From Flavobacterium eburneipallidum (lineage in GTDB: Bacteria > Bacteroidota > Bacteroidia > Flavobacteriales > Flavobacteriaceae): a stretch of 64,000 bases of DNA. The first letter of the stretch is position 1, and every line of letters begins with the position of its first letter. The stretch lies in contig NZ_CP114291.2 of assembly GCF_027111355.2 (NCBI RefSeq), positions 2,418,001 through 2,482,000 on the forward strand, given 5' to 3'. A program made the position numbers and the translations under genes. Positions 52,616-60,319 of the stretch are shown here, piece after piece. The notes under the pieces are model-generated. The model was not told where the DNA came from, searched no databases, and worked only from the letters and a program-made list of their open reading frames with translations.

Positions 52616-53403
52616 TGGACACGAAACAATATATAGAAACCGGGATTTTAGAACTCTATGTTTATGGTTTGCTCTCCGAAACCGAAAACACAGAAGTGAG
52701 CCAATTGGCACAAAAACATCCAGAAATCGAAGCCGAAATTGTTTCAATTGAAAAAGCAATTGTGAACTTATCGACTAGTTTTTCTCCGTTTTTATCTGCC
52801 GAAAATTTTGAAAAAATCAAAGCTAAATTAGATTTGAAACATTCAAAAGTGATTCCAATGAAATCAATATCTAATAGAAACCAATATATAGGTTGGGCAG
52901 CTGCTGCTATCCTTTTTGTTGGAGTTGGGTATCAATATCTGCAATTATCCGAAACTAAAAACTTGGTAGCAACTACCGAAAAAGAAAAAGCAAATTTGCA
53001 AGAGAACGTTGCTAGTTTAGAACTTAAAAACAAGCAAACAACAACCGCTTTGACTGTAGTTCGTGATACAAAAAATACGGTAATTACTCTTGGAGGTCAA
53101 GCAGTTTCGCCAACATCGTCAGCTAAAATTTACTGGAACAAAGAAACCGAAGTGGTTTATGTAGATGCCAGCGGTTTGCCAGAACCACCAGAAGGAATGG
53201 TGTACCAAATTTGGTCTTTAAAATTACAACCACAACTGACTCCAACAAGCATTGGTTTACTGTCTGACTTTACTGCCAATAAAGAAAGAATATTTGCTGT
53301 AGAAAAAACAAGCGATGCCGAAGCCTTTGGAATTACATTAGAACCAGCAGGCGGAAGCAAATCGCCAACAATGGAACAATTATATACTTTGGGGAAAGTG
53401 TAA
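52615..53403 (+). CDS. Membrane anti-sigma factor (RskA-like)
   Basis: This 262-aa protein has an N-terminal cytoplasmic sigma-binding helical domain (about 1-85; ILELYVYGLLSETENTEVSQLAQ) with no zinc HxxxCxxC motif. One TM (YIGWAAAAILFVGVGYQYL, near 100-118) and a coiled coil (about 125-145) follow. The C-terminal RskA-type periplasmic domain includes AKIYWNKETEVVYVDASGL, PEGMVYQIWSL and AFGITLEPAGGSKSP. It is coupled to the ECF sigma gene and should hold that factor at the membrane until a signal releases it. A terminator follows the gene. Confidence 0.9.
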   Translation: MDTKQYIETGILELYVYGLLSETENTEVSQLAQKHPEIEAEIVSIEKAIVNLSTSFSPFLSAENFEKIKAKLDLKHSKVIPMKSISNRNQYIGWAAAAILFVGVGYQYLQLSETKNLVATTEKEKANLQENVASLELKNKQTTTALTVVRDTKNTVITLGGQAVSPTSSAKIYWNKETEVVYVDASGLPEPPEGMVYQIWSLKLQPQLTPTSIGLLSDFTANKERIFAVEKTSDAEAFGITLEPAGGSKSPTMEQLYTLGKV

Positions 53404-53422
53404 ACCTAAAACTGTTTTAAAT

Positions 53423-53459
53423 AAAAAAGCTTCCAATTGTAATGATTGAAGGCTTTTTT
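53423..53459 (+). terminator. Terminator of the sigma/anti-sigma operon
   Basis: A 15-bp stem with two imperfect pairs (aaaaaagcttccaat at 53423-53437, attgaaggctttttt at 53445-53459) runs into a T-tract, 20 bp after the anti-sigma stop. Confidence 0.85.
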
Positions 53460-53534
53460 ATTTGGTTGAAAAATTGTCAGAGATTTTCAATCAATAGAAA
53501 TTAAAAAATGATATCAAAGCAGTATCATTTTTTC

Positions 53535-53606
53535 ACCATATAAGGCATATAAGTTCATTTAAATTTTGTGTAAATAACTTATATGAACTTATATGCCTTA
53601 TATGGT
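53535..53606. repeat. 23-bp perfect hairpin, ATATAAG family (copy 2)
   Basis: The arms at 53535-53557 (starting accatataaggcatataag) and 53584-53606 (starting tgaacttatatgcc) are perfectly complementary across a 26-nt loop. It differs from copy 1 (51111-51176) by one compensated base pair in the arms and by the loop. It again lies between convergent genes. Confidence 0.85.
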
Positions 53607-53637
53607 AAAATTTAAAAGTCTAATTGTTTAGAGCTAA

Positions 53638-56600
53638 TTATTTCTTACTCTTTTTACTGTAATATTTCCTGTATTTTGGATACGTTATCGCACCTAAAAT
53701 TGAAATAACTAGTATTGATTGCCAGATCCAATCCAATGATTTTGCTTCTCCACTGGCATAAGAATGCAAACCTACCAAGTGGAAATTTACCCCAAAATAA
53801 GTAAACAAAATTGACAGGAAAGCAAAAACACTCATTAGATTGAAAATCCATTTTCCTCTTAAAGCTGGAACAAAACGAGCGTGAATCACAAACGCATATA
53901 CCATAATACTAATCAATGCCCAAGTTTCTTTTGGATCCCAACCCCAATAACGACCCCAACTTTCGTTCGCCCATTGTCCACCTAAAAAGTTACCAATAGT
54001 CAACATAATCAAACCAATAGTCAATGCCATTTCGTTGATGTATGATATTTCAAGGATATTGAGTTCCATTTTGGCTTTATTTTTTTCATTGGTAAACAAA
54101 ATCAACAATAGCGAAACAACTCCTAAAATCATTCCCAAAGCAAATGGGCCGTAACTTGCCACAATAATCGCTACGTGAATCATCAACCAATAGGAATTCA
54201 GAACAGGTTGCAAATTAGCAATTTCAGGATCGATCCAGTTCATGTAAGCCGCTGTCAGAATCATTGCAGTTACAAAAGCAGAAGATGCCACAGTCAATTT
54301 CGATTTAATGTCGAATGCCAATCCAAAAAACATTGTTGCCCAAGCCACATAAATGATAGATTCATACGCATTACTCCAAGGTGCATGACCCGAAATATAC
54401 CAACGGGCGATTAAAGCCAGTGTATGCAAAACAAAAAGCAAACCGATAATAACATGCATCGTGTTGACCAAAATAGTCAGTACTTTTCTTTCTTTGAATA
54501 TTTTAAGAATCGTAAATAACAACATCAAAATAGCAGCTGTAAGATACCAATAAGGGAGTTTTTGGAACACATCATATTGGTTATATAGTATTTCCATAGA
54601 GATTTTATCTTCACTTGGACGAACCTTGCTCCCGTATTTTCTCTGGAAACCATTCAAACTTTCTAATAATCCATCTGCATCTTTATAATTACCAGAAACC
54701 GTAGCTTGATCTAATGCTGCAAAGTAAAGTTGCAAAATATTTTGAGTGTACATTGATGCCATTCCTTGCAAATGAGCCTGTCCTAATTCAGGATAAGAAA
54801 TCCATTTATTATTAGCATTGTTAGGAATTGGAAAAATCTTAAGGATACTGCCACTCAAGGCATCGTTCATCAAGTTGATTTTCTTGTCCGTCTCTACAAA
54901 ATCTTTTTCAAACTGATTCGGATTGGCAGTTTTGTAGGCAGCATCCAAATATTTGGCTAATTTATAATTCCCAAACTTATCGAAAAAGGATACGAATGAC
55001 GCATATTTAGCTTTAGAATCTACGCCAATAATTTTACGAATACTATCATTTCCGCTTTTCATATAAATCATCGGAACGTGAATCCAAACGCTACCTTCCT
55101 TTGTCATAGAAAGCAAAACCTGATCGGGATTCATTCCGTTATACGAATTTTCATGACTCACTTTTCGCAACAATTCAGACGAAAAAGTATTGATTGGTTT
55201 CATTCTTCCGCCCGCATCTTGAATAATCAATCGCCCAAATTTAGCTGCGTGTGCCTCTGATACTTTACGCTTGTTAAGAATAGAATCGACTTGTTTTGCC
55301 GTTGGTACAATTATTTCTGGAGCTACTGTACTTTCCGTACTTACAGGTGCTTCGTGATGGTGTCCTGGAGCATTGTGATCGTGATTGTGGTCGTGCTCTT
55401 GTGCAAAAGCATTAAAACTCAACAATAAAATCAATATCGTAATTAGCTTGTCTTTTTTGGTTTTTACCACTTCTAATTTTCGTTTCAAATCAGCAAAACG
55501 AGAATGCTTGGTAAACATGATTGCCATCAATGCAAAATACAACAAATAATACCCAAAATAAGTAATATTTGTTCCCCAAAAATCATGATTTACAGACAAT
55601 ACAGTTCCTTTTTCATCTGGATCAAATTGAGATTGAAAAAATCGGTAGCCTTCGTAATCCAAAATATTATTCATAAAAATTCTAGCATCAAAAGTTTCGG
55701 TACTATCCTGAACGGTAACTTTACTTTCAAACGAGGAATAACTTTTCTCGGTTCCAGGATATTTTTGAGCTATAAAATCATTTAATTTAATGCTAAACGG
55801 CAAAATGTATTCTTTGCTTCCGAAGAAAAAAGTATAATCTACTTTCCCTATTTTAACCGATTTAGACTGACCTGATTTTCCTTTAGACCCTAATAATTTA
55901 ATTGTTTTCTCTTGTCCTTCGGCAGTCAATTTTAGTACCAACGCATCTTCACTTCCTTTGGCTTTAAAATCATTTTTAGATTCATAATCGACACTTCCTT
56001 TCATTGCAGGATCAGGAAAAACAAAACGTTTTTCGCCAACGCTGTAAAGGGAACGCATCATCAAGGGTTGTTCCACATCTTTGACAACTTTGCCTTTTAG
56101 CTGATCAGCCATTCGCATAAAATCACCTTCAAACGGCATTTGAATCGTAGAAACACCATTTTTTATAGTAATATTAATAGCGCCTGCTGTAAATTTGTTC
56201 AACGTAAAAAGTACGTTATGAATGTTTTGAATTTCTCCTTCTTTCAAAAAATGTTCTTCACGTCCGCCCTGACCTGCTTCAACTAATTTTAGGTACAAAA
56301 CGCCTTTTGGATCGGGTTTGATTACTTCTTTTGCCCCCATAATAAAGTTCTCATATTCCACTTTAAATGGAATGTCTGCAAAATTTTCAGCAATAGAAAA
56401 ATTATTATTAGTTACTGGCGAAAGCAATAATGGTTTTTCATAAACTCGGCGTTTCATTTCGCCTTTGTATTCGCCATCGGCAAAAATGGTTAGGTACATT
56501 TTATCCGAATAAAATTTATTTTCCGAAGCGCCTTCGCGAATTGGCATCATTCCTTCATAACTAATATATCGGGTAATAAAAGCCCCTGTGAGGATAAAAA

Positions 56601-56859
56601 TAAAAGACAAATGCAGCAATAAAGTGGCCCATTTCTCTTTTTTTAATAATTGGTAACGCTGAATATTTCCAAAAAAATTGATTAGAAAAAACACCATAAT
56701 TACTTCAAACCACCAAGCGTTATATATCCAAATTCTAGCGGTATCAGTATTGTATTTGCTTTCGATAAAAGTTCCAACACCCATTGCAACTGCAAAAGTC
56801 AGGAAAAGTATTGCCATTAATCGAGTGGAAAATAAAATGGAAGTAAATTTAGTATTCAT
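53638..56859 (-). CDS. Fused ResB-CcsA cytochrome c biogenesis protein
   Basis: This 1,073-aa integral membrane protein performs system II cytochrome c maturation: heme export and ligation to apocytochrome. The N-terminal half (to about 500) is ResB/CcsB-like, with four TM segments around a large periplasmic domain. A His-rich loop (EHDHNHDHNAPGHHHEAP, near 500) follows, then a linker. The C-terminal CcsA half is multi-TM, with the heme-handling WWD domain (WANESWGRYWGWDPKETW). The fusion of both subunits is usual in Bacteroidota. The His-rich stretch is unusual and may bind metal. Its promoter is at 56891-56920. Confidence 0.94.
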   Translation of the reverse strand: MNTKFTSILFSTRLMAILFLTFAVAMGVGTFIESKYNTDTARIWIYNAWWFEVIMVFFLINFFGNIQRYQLLKKEKWATLLLHLSFIFILTGAFITRYISYEGMMPIREGASENKFYSDKMYLTIFADGEYKGEMKRRVYEKPLLLSPVTNNNFSIAENFADIPFKVEYENFIMGAKEVIKPDPKGVLYLKLVEAGQGGREEHFLKEGEIQNIHNVLFTLNKFTAGAINITIKNGVSTIQMPFEGDFMRMADQLKGKVVKDVEQPLMMRSLYSVGEKRFVFPDPAMKGSVDYESKNDFKAKGSEDALVLKLTAEGQEKTIKLLGSKGKSGQSKSVKIGKVDYTFFFGSKEYILPFSIKLNDFIAQKYPGTEKSYSSFESKVTVQDSTETFDARIFMNNILDYEGYRFFQSQFDPDEKGTVLSVNHDFWGTNITYFGYYLLYFALMAIMFTKHSRFADLKRKLEVVKTKKDKLITILILLLSFNAFAQEHDHNHDHNAPGHHHEAPVSTESTVAPEIIVPTAKQVDSILNKRKVSEAHAAKFGRLIIQDAGGRMKPINTFSSELLRKVSHENSYNGMNPDQVLLSMTKEGSVWIHVPMIYMKSGNDSIRKIIGVDSKAKYASFVSFFDKFGNYKLAKYLDAAYKTANPNQFEKDFVETDKKINLMNDALSGSILKIFPIPNNANNKWISYPELGQAHLQGMASMYTQNILQLYFAALDQATVSGNYKDADGLLESLNGFQRKYGSKVRPSEDKISMEILYNQYDVFQKLPYWYLTAAILMLLFTILKIFKERKVLTILVNTMHVIIGLLFVLHTLALIARWYISGHAPWSNAYESIIYVAWATMFFGLAFDIKSKLTVASSAFVTAMILTAAYMNWIDPEIANLQPVLNSYWLMIHVAIIVASYGPFALGMILGVVSLLLILFTNEKNKAKMELNILEISYINEMALTIGLIMLTIGNFLGGQWANESWGRYWGWDPKETWALISIMVYAFVIHARFVPALRGKWIFNLMSVFAFLSILFTYFGVNFHLVGLHSYASGEAKSLDWIWQSILVISILGAITYPKYRKYYSKKSKK

Positions 56860-56890
56860 TTATGAAGAATTACGTTTTGTAAAAGTGGTA

Positions 56891-56920
56891 CAAAAGTACT
56901 CAAAAATGTTGAGTTGCAAA
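56891..56920 (-). promoter_or_regulatory. Promoter of the ResB-CcsA gene
   Basis: On the minus strand TTTG (56917-56920), an 18-nt spacer and TACTTTTG (56891-56898) fit the Bacteroidota consensus well. The ATG lies about 30 nt downstream. Confidence 0.7.
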
Positions 56921-57069
56921 TTTTGACGTTTGTTAATTAAAACCAAAAATAGAGATGACAATCTTTTAAAATAGTTAACAGAGATTTCACAAACTTACAC
57001 AGATTGATTTGTGAAATTTTGTGATGAAATTTTTTTTTGGAATCCGTTAGAAATACACTTATCAATCAA

Positions 57070-57234
57070 GGCATTCGCTTTTAGATTAAACGCAAAATCA
57101 TACCGCAGATTTGCAGATTTTTACTGTATAATTCAGAAAAAATTAACGCAGATTTTTGAATTAGTGAAATAAAACAGCACTATATTTATTTTTAAAATCT
57201 GCGAATCTGCGGTGGAATTTTAAAAGCGAATGCC
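57070..57234. repeat. Nested CGCAGATT-family inverted repeat (MITE/REP-like)
   Basis: The outer arms ggcattcgctttta (57070-57083) and taaaagcgaatgcc (57221-57234) are perfect. The inner arms at 57102-57121 (accgcagatttgcag...) and 57194-57213 (aaaatctgcgaatc...) pair with one G-U. A further AACGCAGATTTTTG unit lies between them. The 165-bp element fills most of the gap between the divergent ResB-CcsA and DUF2520 genes. A smaller hairpin (56984-57017) precedes it. I see no coding content in 56860-57274. Confidence 0.75.
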
Positions 57235-57274
57235 GTGCTTATTAACATTTAACTTTTTTGCTTAATTTTGCAGA

Positions 57275-58036
57275 ATGGTTAAAGTAATACTTATCGGTTC
57301 TGGAAATGTTGCTCAACATTTGATTAAGGCTTTCGCCAAAAGCGAAAAAATCGATGTCATACAAGCATTTTCAAGACAAAAACAAGCCCTCACTCACCTA
57401 GTCGATGCTGATAAAATTACCAACAATTTCAAAGATTTGACAGAAGCTGATTTGTACATCATAGCCGTTTCTGACGATGCTATTGCTGAAGTTTCATCCC
57501 AATTGCCTTTCGAAAATCGTTTGGTGGTGCATACTTCAGGAAGTGTTTCTTTAGACGCTTTGGACAAAAAAAACAGAAACGGAATTTTCTATCCTTTACA
57601 AACTTTTTCGAAAAAGGCAGATGTCGATTTTAGTCAAATTCCACTTTGTTTGGAATGCGAAAATGAAACCGATTTTGAATTATTGAAAAATCTAGCCGAA
57701 ATAATTTCAGATAAAGTATATGAAATCAATTCCGAACAGCGGAAAGCATTGCACGTTTCGGCCGTTTTTGTAAATAATTTTGTGAATCATCTGTATCAAA
57801 TGGGAAATAAAATCTGTACAGAAAATAATGTTCCTTTTGAGATTTTGAAACCTTTAATTCAGGAAACAGCAAATAAAATCATGACCCTTTCGCCAAACGA
57901 AGCACAAACTGGTCCAGCGATTCGAAATGACAAACAAACCATTGCCAGTCATTTGGATTTTTTATTAGACGAAAATCAAAAAAACATCTATCAAATACTA
58001 ACACAATCTATACAAAATAATGGCAAAAAGCTATAA
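57275..58036 (+). CDS. Rossmann-fold DUF2520 dehydrogenase-like protein
   Basis: This 253-aa protein has an N-terminal Rossmann domain (VKVILIGSGNVAQHLIKAF) of the ProC/NAD(P)-binding type. The catalytic-type segment is RLVVHTSGSVSLDAL, followed by GIFYPLQTFSK. A C-terminal helical DUF2520 domain (about 130-245; EQRKALHVSAVFVNNFVNHLY, GPAIRNDKQTIASHLDFL) completes it. The substrate is unknown. It overlaps the KdsC gene by 17 nt, so the two are coupled. A TAATTTTG box ends only 4 nt before its ATG, so the mRNA may be leaderless. Confidence 0.88.
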   Translation: MVKVILIGSGNVAQHLIKAFAKSEKIDVIQAFSRQKQALTHLVDADKITNNFKDLTEADLYIIAVSDDAIAEVSSQLPFENRLVVHTSGSVSLDALDKKNRNGIFYPLQTFSKKADVDFSQIPLCLECENETDFELLKNLAEIISDKVYEINSEQRKALHVSAVFVNNFVNHLYQMGNKICTENNVPFEILKPLIQETANKIMTLSPNEAQTGPAIRNDKQTIASHLDFLLDENQKNIYQILTQSIQNNGKKL

Positions 58037-58547
58037 AGAAATAATGAACGACATCACGACTTTTGTATTCGATGTTGATGGCGTACTTACGGATGGTTCC
58101 GTTTTTGTAACCAATGAAGGTGAAATGCTTCGAACCATGAATATTCGTGATGGTTTTGCGTTGAAAGTGGCTGTAGAAAGCGGTTATAACATTTGCATAA
58201 TTTCGGGAGGAAGTAACGAAGGTGTTCGCATTCGATTGAAAAATCTAGGAATAATAAATATTCACTTGGGTTCGCCAGATAAGGTAAAAACCTTTAAAGC
58301 ATACACCCAAATAAATAATATCAATGCCGAACAAGTTCTCTATATGGGCGACGATATTCCGGATTATAATGTGATGCAATTGGTTGGATTGCCTAGTTGT
58401 CCTCAAGATGCTTGTCCAGAAATCAAGACTATTTCCCGTTACATTTCGCACATAAATGGCGGAAAAGGTGCTGTTCGTGATGTGATCGAACAAGTAATGC
58501 GAGTGCAAGGAAAATGGAATACCTATTTTGATGGAAAACTAGATTAG
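58020..58547 (+). CDS. kdsC: 3-deoxy-D-manno-octulosonate 8-phosphate phosphatase
   Basis: This 175-aa HAD phosphatase of the KdsC group dephosphorylates KDO-8-P in the synthesis of the LPS inner core sugar. The nucleophile motif is TFVFDVDGVLTDGSVF, motif II is CIISGGSNEGV, and motif III/IV is in VLYMGDDIPDYNVM. There is no cap domain, as expected for KdsC tetramers. It starts within the end of the DUF2520 gene (17-nt overlap). The ATG at 58044 (MNDITTF) is an alternative start. Confidence 0.9.
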   Translation: MAKSYKEIMNDITTFVFDVDGVLTDGSVFVTNEGEMLRTMNIRDGFALKVAVESGYNICIISGGSNEGVRIRLKNLGIINIHLGSPDKVKTFKAYTQINNINAEQVLYMGDDIPDYNVMQLVGLPSCPQDACPEIKTISRYISHINGGKGAVRDVIEQVMRVQGKWNTYFDGKLD

Positions 58548-58680
58548 TATTCAGTGGTCAGTAATCAGATTGCAGATTGTGTACTTCCAAAAAAATTAAC
58601 CTTGCTGAAACAATCTAAAATCTAAATTCAGAAATCTAAAATTGCTTGCAAAAACAATCTAAACTCATAAATCTAAAATT
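58546..58680. repeat. Repeat tract: CAGTATTCAG unit and AATCTAAA units
   Basis: A unit agtattcagtggtcag (58546-58561), like the repeats at 19975-20025, is followed by AATCTAAA-type tandem units at 58611-58680, like those at 23430 and 33438. The 142-bp gap between kdsC and the HAD gene thus carries two repeat families and no ORF. Confidence 0.7.
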
Positions 58681-58689
58681 AAATTTAAA

Positions 58690-59343
58690 ATGATAAAAAC
58701 AGTAATTTTTGATATGGATGGCGTAATCGTTGATACGGAACCCGTTCACAGTTATGCTTATTTTCAACATTTTGCCGAATTAAACATTGATGTTTCCAAG
58801 GATATGTTCACTACATTTATGGGAAATTCGACCCGAAATACGTTTCAAAAACTAAAAAATTTATTCCCAATAGAACAAGAAGTTGAAGATTTGATTCAAA
58901 GAAAACGAACCATTTTTAACGATGCTTTTGACAATAAAGAAGATTTGTATTTAATTGAAGGTGTTGAAAAATTAATTCAGGATTTGCACAGCAATGGAAT
59001 GCAATTAATTTTAGCTTCATCGGCAGCAAAAGTAACAATTGACAGAGTTTTCAAGCGATTCAATTTACACCAATATTTCACTCATATTGTGAGCGGAGAA
59101 GATTTTCCTAATTCAAAACCCGATCCAGCTATTTTTGAATATGCTGCTAGTTTGTCTGTAGCTCCAAAAGAAAACTGCATCATTATAGAAGACAGTACTA
59201 ACGGTGTAAAAGCAGCAAAAGCAGCAGGGATTTTTTGTGTGGGTTATAACAGTGTCAATTCTAAATTGCAAGATATATCAATGGCAGATGTTAAAATCAA
59301 TAATTTTGACGAATTGAATTTTGAAATAATCTCAAATTACTAA
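58690..59343 (+). CDS. HAD-superfamily hydrolase (beta-phosphoglucomutase-like)
   Basis: This 217-aa protein has the nucleophile motif TVIFDMDGVIVDTEP (Asp pair), a helical C1-type cap at about 17-85, motif II LILASSAA, Lys in SGEDFPNSKPDP and motif IV CIIIEDSTNGVKAAKAAG. The group includes beta-phosphoglucomutases and sugar-phosphate phosphatases (YcjU/GpmB-like) and does not allow a substrate call. It is preceded by a repeat-filled gap, so it may have a separate promoter from kdsC. Confidence 0.9.
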   Translation: MIKTVIFDMDGVIVDTEPVHSYAYFQHFAELNIDVSKDMFTTFMGNSTRNTFQKLKNLFPIEQEVEDLIQRKRTIFNDAFDNKEDLYLIEGVEKLIQDLHSNGMQLILASSAAKVTIDRVFKRFNLHQYFTHIVSGEDFPNSKPDPAIFEYAASLSVAPKENCIIIEDSTNGVKAAKAAGIFCVGYNSVNSKLQDISMADVKINNFDELNFEIISNY

Positions 59344-59415
59344 CTTCAATTAGCTAATAATTAACACTTTTTGATTCTTTGAATTTGTAATTTTGAAAAA
59401 ACTAAATTTTATACT

Positions 59416-60261
59416 ATGAAAAAAATAATCTTCCTACTAGCAATGATGATTGCTAACTATGTGACAGAAGCCCAAGTAAAAACACCGCAAGCGAGTCCGA
59501 AATCGACTTTAATACAAGTGGTAGGTTTGACTAATGTAGAAGTTGTTTATTCCAGACCTAGTGCTAGAGGTCGTGATGTATTCAATAATTTAGTGCCCTT
59601 TGGCAAATTATGGAGAACTGGCGCTAATGAAAACACCACAGTTTCATTTAGCGATGATGTTACAATTGATGGCAAAATCTTACCAAAAGGAAAATATGCT
59701 TTATACACCAATCCAAGGGCTGATAACTGGGAGGTCTATTTTTACACAGCTACAGATAATTGGGGAACACCACAAACTTGGGATGAATCTAAAATTGCTT
59801 TGAAAACAACAGTAAAATCTCAACATTTAGATAAATTTGTAGAAAGTTTTACTATTGGAATTGATAATTTAGATAACAATTTTGCTAATCTAGAATTGTC
59901 TTGGGAAAACACTATTGCTAGTATAAAATTTGAAGTTCCAACCCAAAAAATTGCAACGGCAAGTATCGAAAAAGCATTGGCAGGACCGACAGCAGCTGAT
60001 TATTATGCCTCTTCACAATACCTATTTCAATCGAATGGTGATTTAGCTAAATCATTGACTTATATCGACAAATCATTGGAAATGAGCAAAGAAAAACCTT
60101 TTTATTACTATCGCCTGAAATCATTAATTCAAGCTAAAAAAGGAGACAAACAAGGAGCAATCGAAACTGCAAAAATCTCGTTAGCTGGTGCCGAAGCTGC
60201 CAAAAATCAAGATTATATCAAAATGAATAAAGACAGTATTGCCGATTGGAGCAAGAAATAA
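59416..60261 (+). CDS. DUF2911 exported protein with TPR-like tail
   Basis: This 281-aa exported protein has a signal peptide (about 1-19, ending VTEAQ). The DUF2911 domain is at about 25-170 (VEVVYSRPSARGRDVFNNLVPFGKLWRTGANENTT is its hallmark region, with LPKGKYALYTNP). A helical TPR-like C-terminal part follows (DLAKSLTYIDKSLEMSKEKPFYYYRLKSLIQAKKGDKQGA). The family is abundant in Bacteroidota and its function is unknown. The gene ends at a strong bidirectional terminator. Confidence 0.88.
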   Translation: MKKIIFLLAMMIANYVTEAQVKTPQASPKSTLIQVVGLTNVEVVYSRPSARGRDVFNNLVPFGKLWRTGANENTTVSFSDDVTIDGKILPKGKYALYTNPRADNWEVYFYTATDNWGTPQTWDESKIALKTTVKSQHLDKFVESFTIGIDNLDNNFANLELSWENTIASIKFEVPTQKIATASIEKALAGPTAADYYASSQYLFQSNGDLAKSLTYIDKSLEMSKEKPFYYYRLKSLIQAKKGDKQGAIETAKISLAGAEAAKNQDYIKMNKDSIADWSKK

Positions 60262-60280
60262 TAGGTATCAATATTAACCA

Positions 60281-60318
60281 AAAATCCCGTTTTGATTCAT
60301 TTTTCAAAACGGGATTTT
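60281..60318. terminator. Bidirectional terminator between DUF2911 and symporter genes
   Basis: A perfect 15-bp stem (aaaatcccgttttga at 60281-60295, tcaaaacgggatttt at 60304-60318) has an 8-nt loop with a T-run on the plus side and an A-run on the other. It serves the two convergent genes. Its minus-side arm begins 2 bp from the symporter stop codon. Confidence 0.92.
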
Positions 60319-60319
60319 T

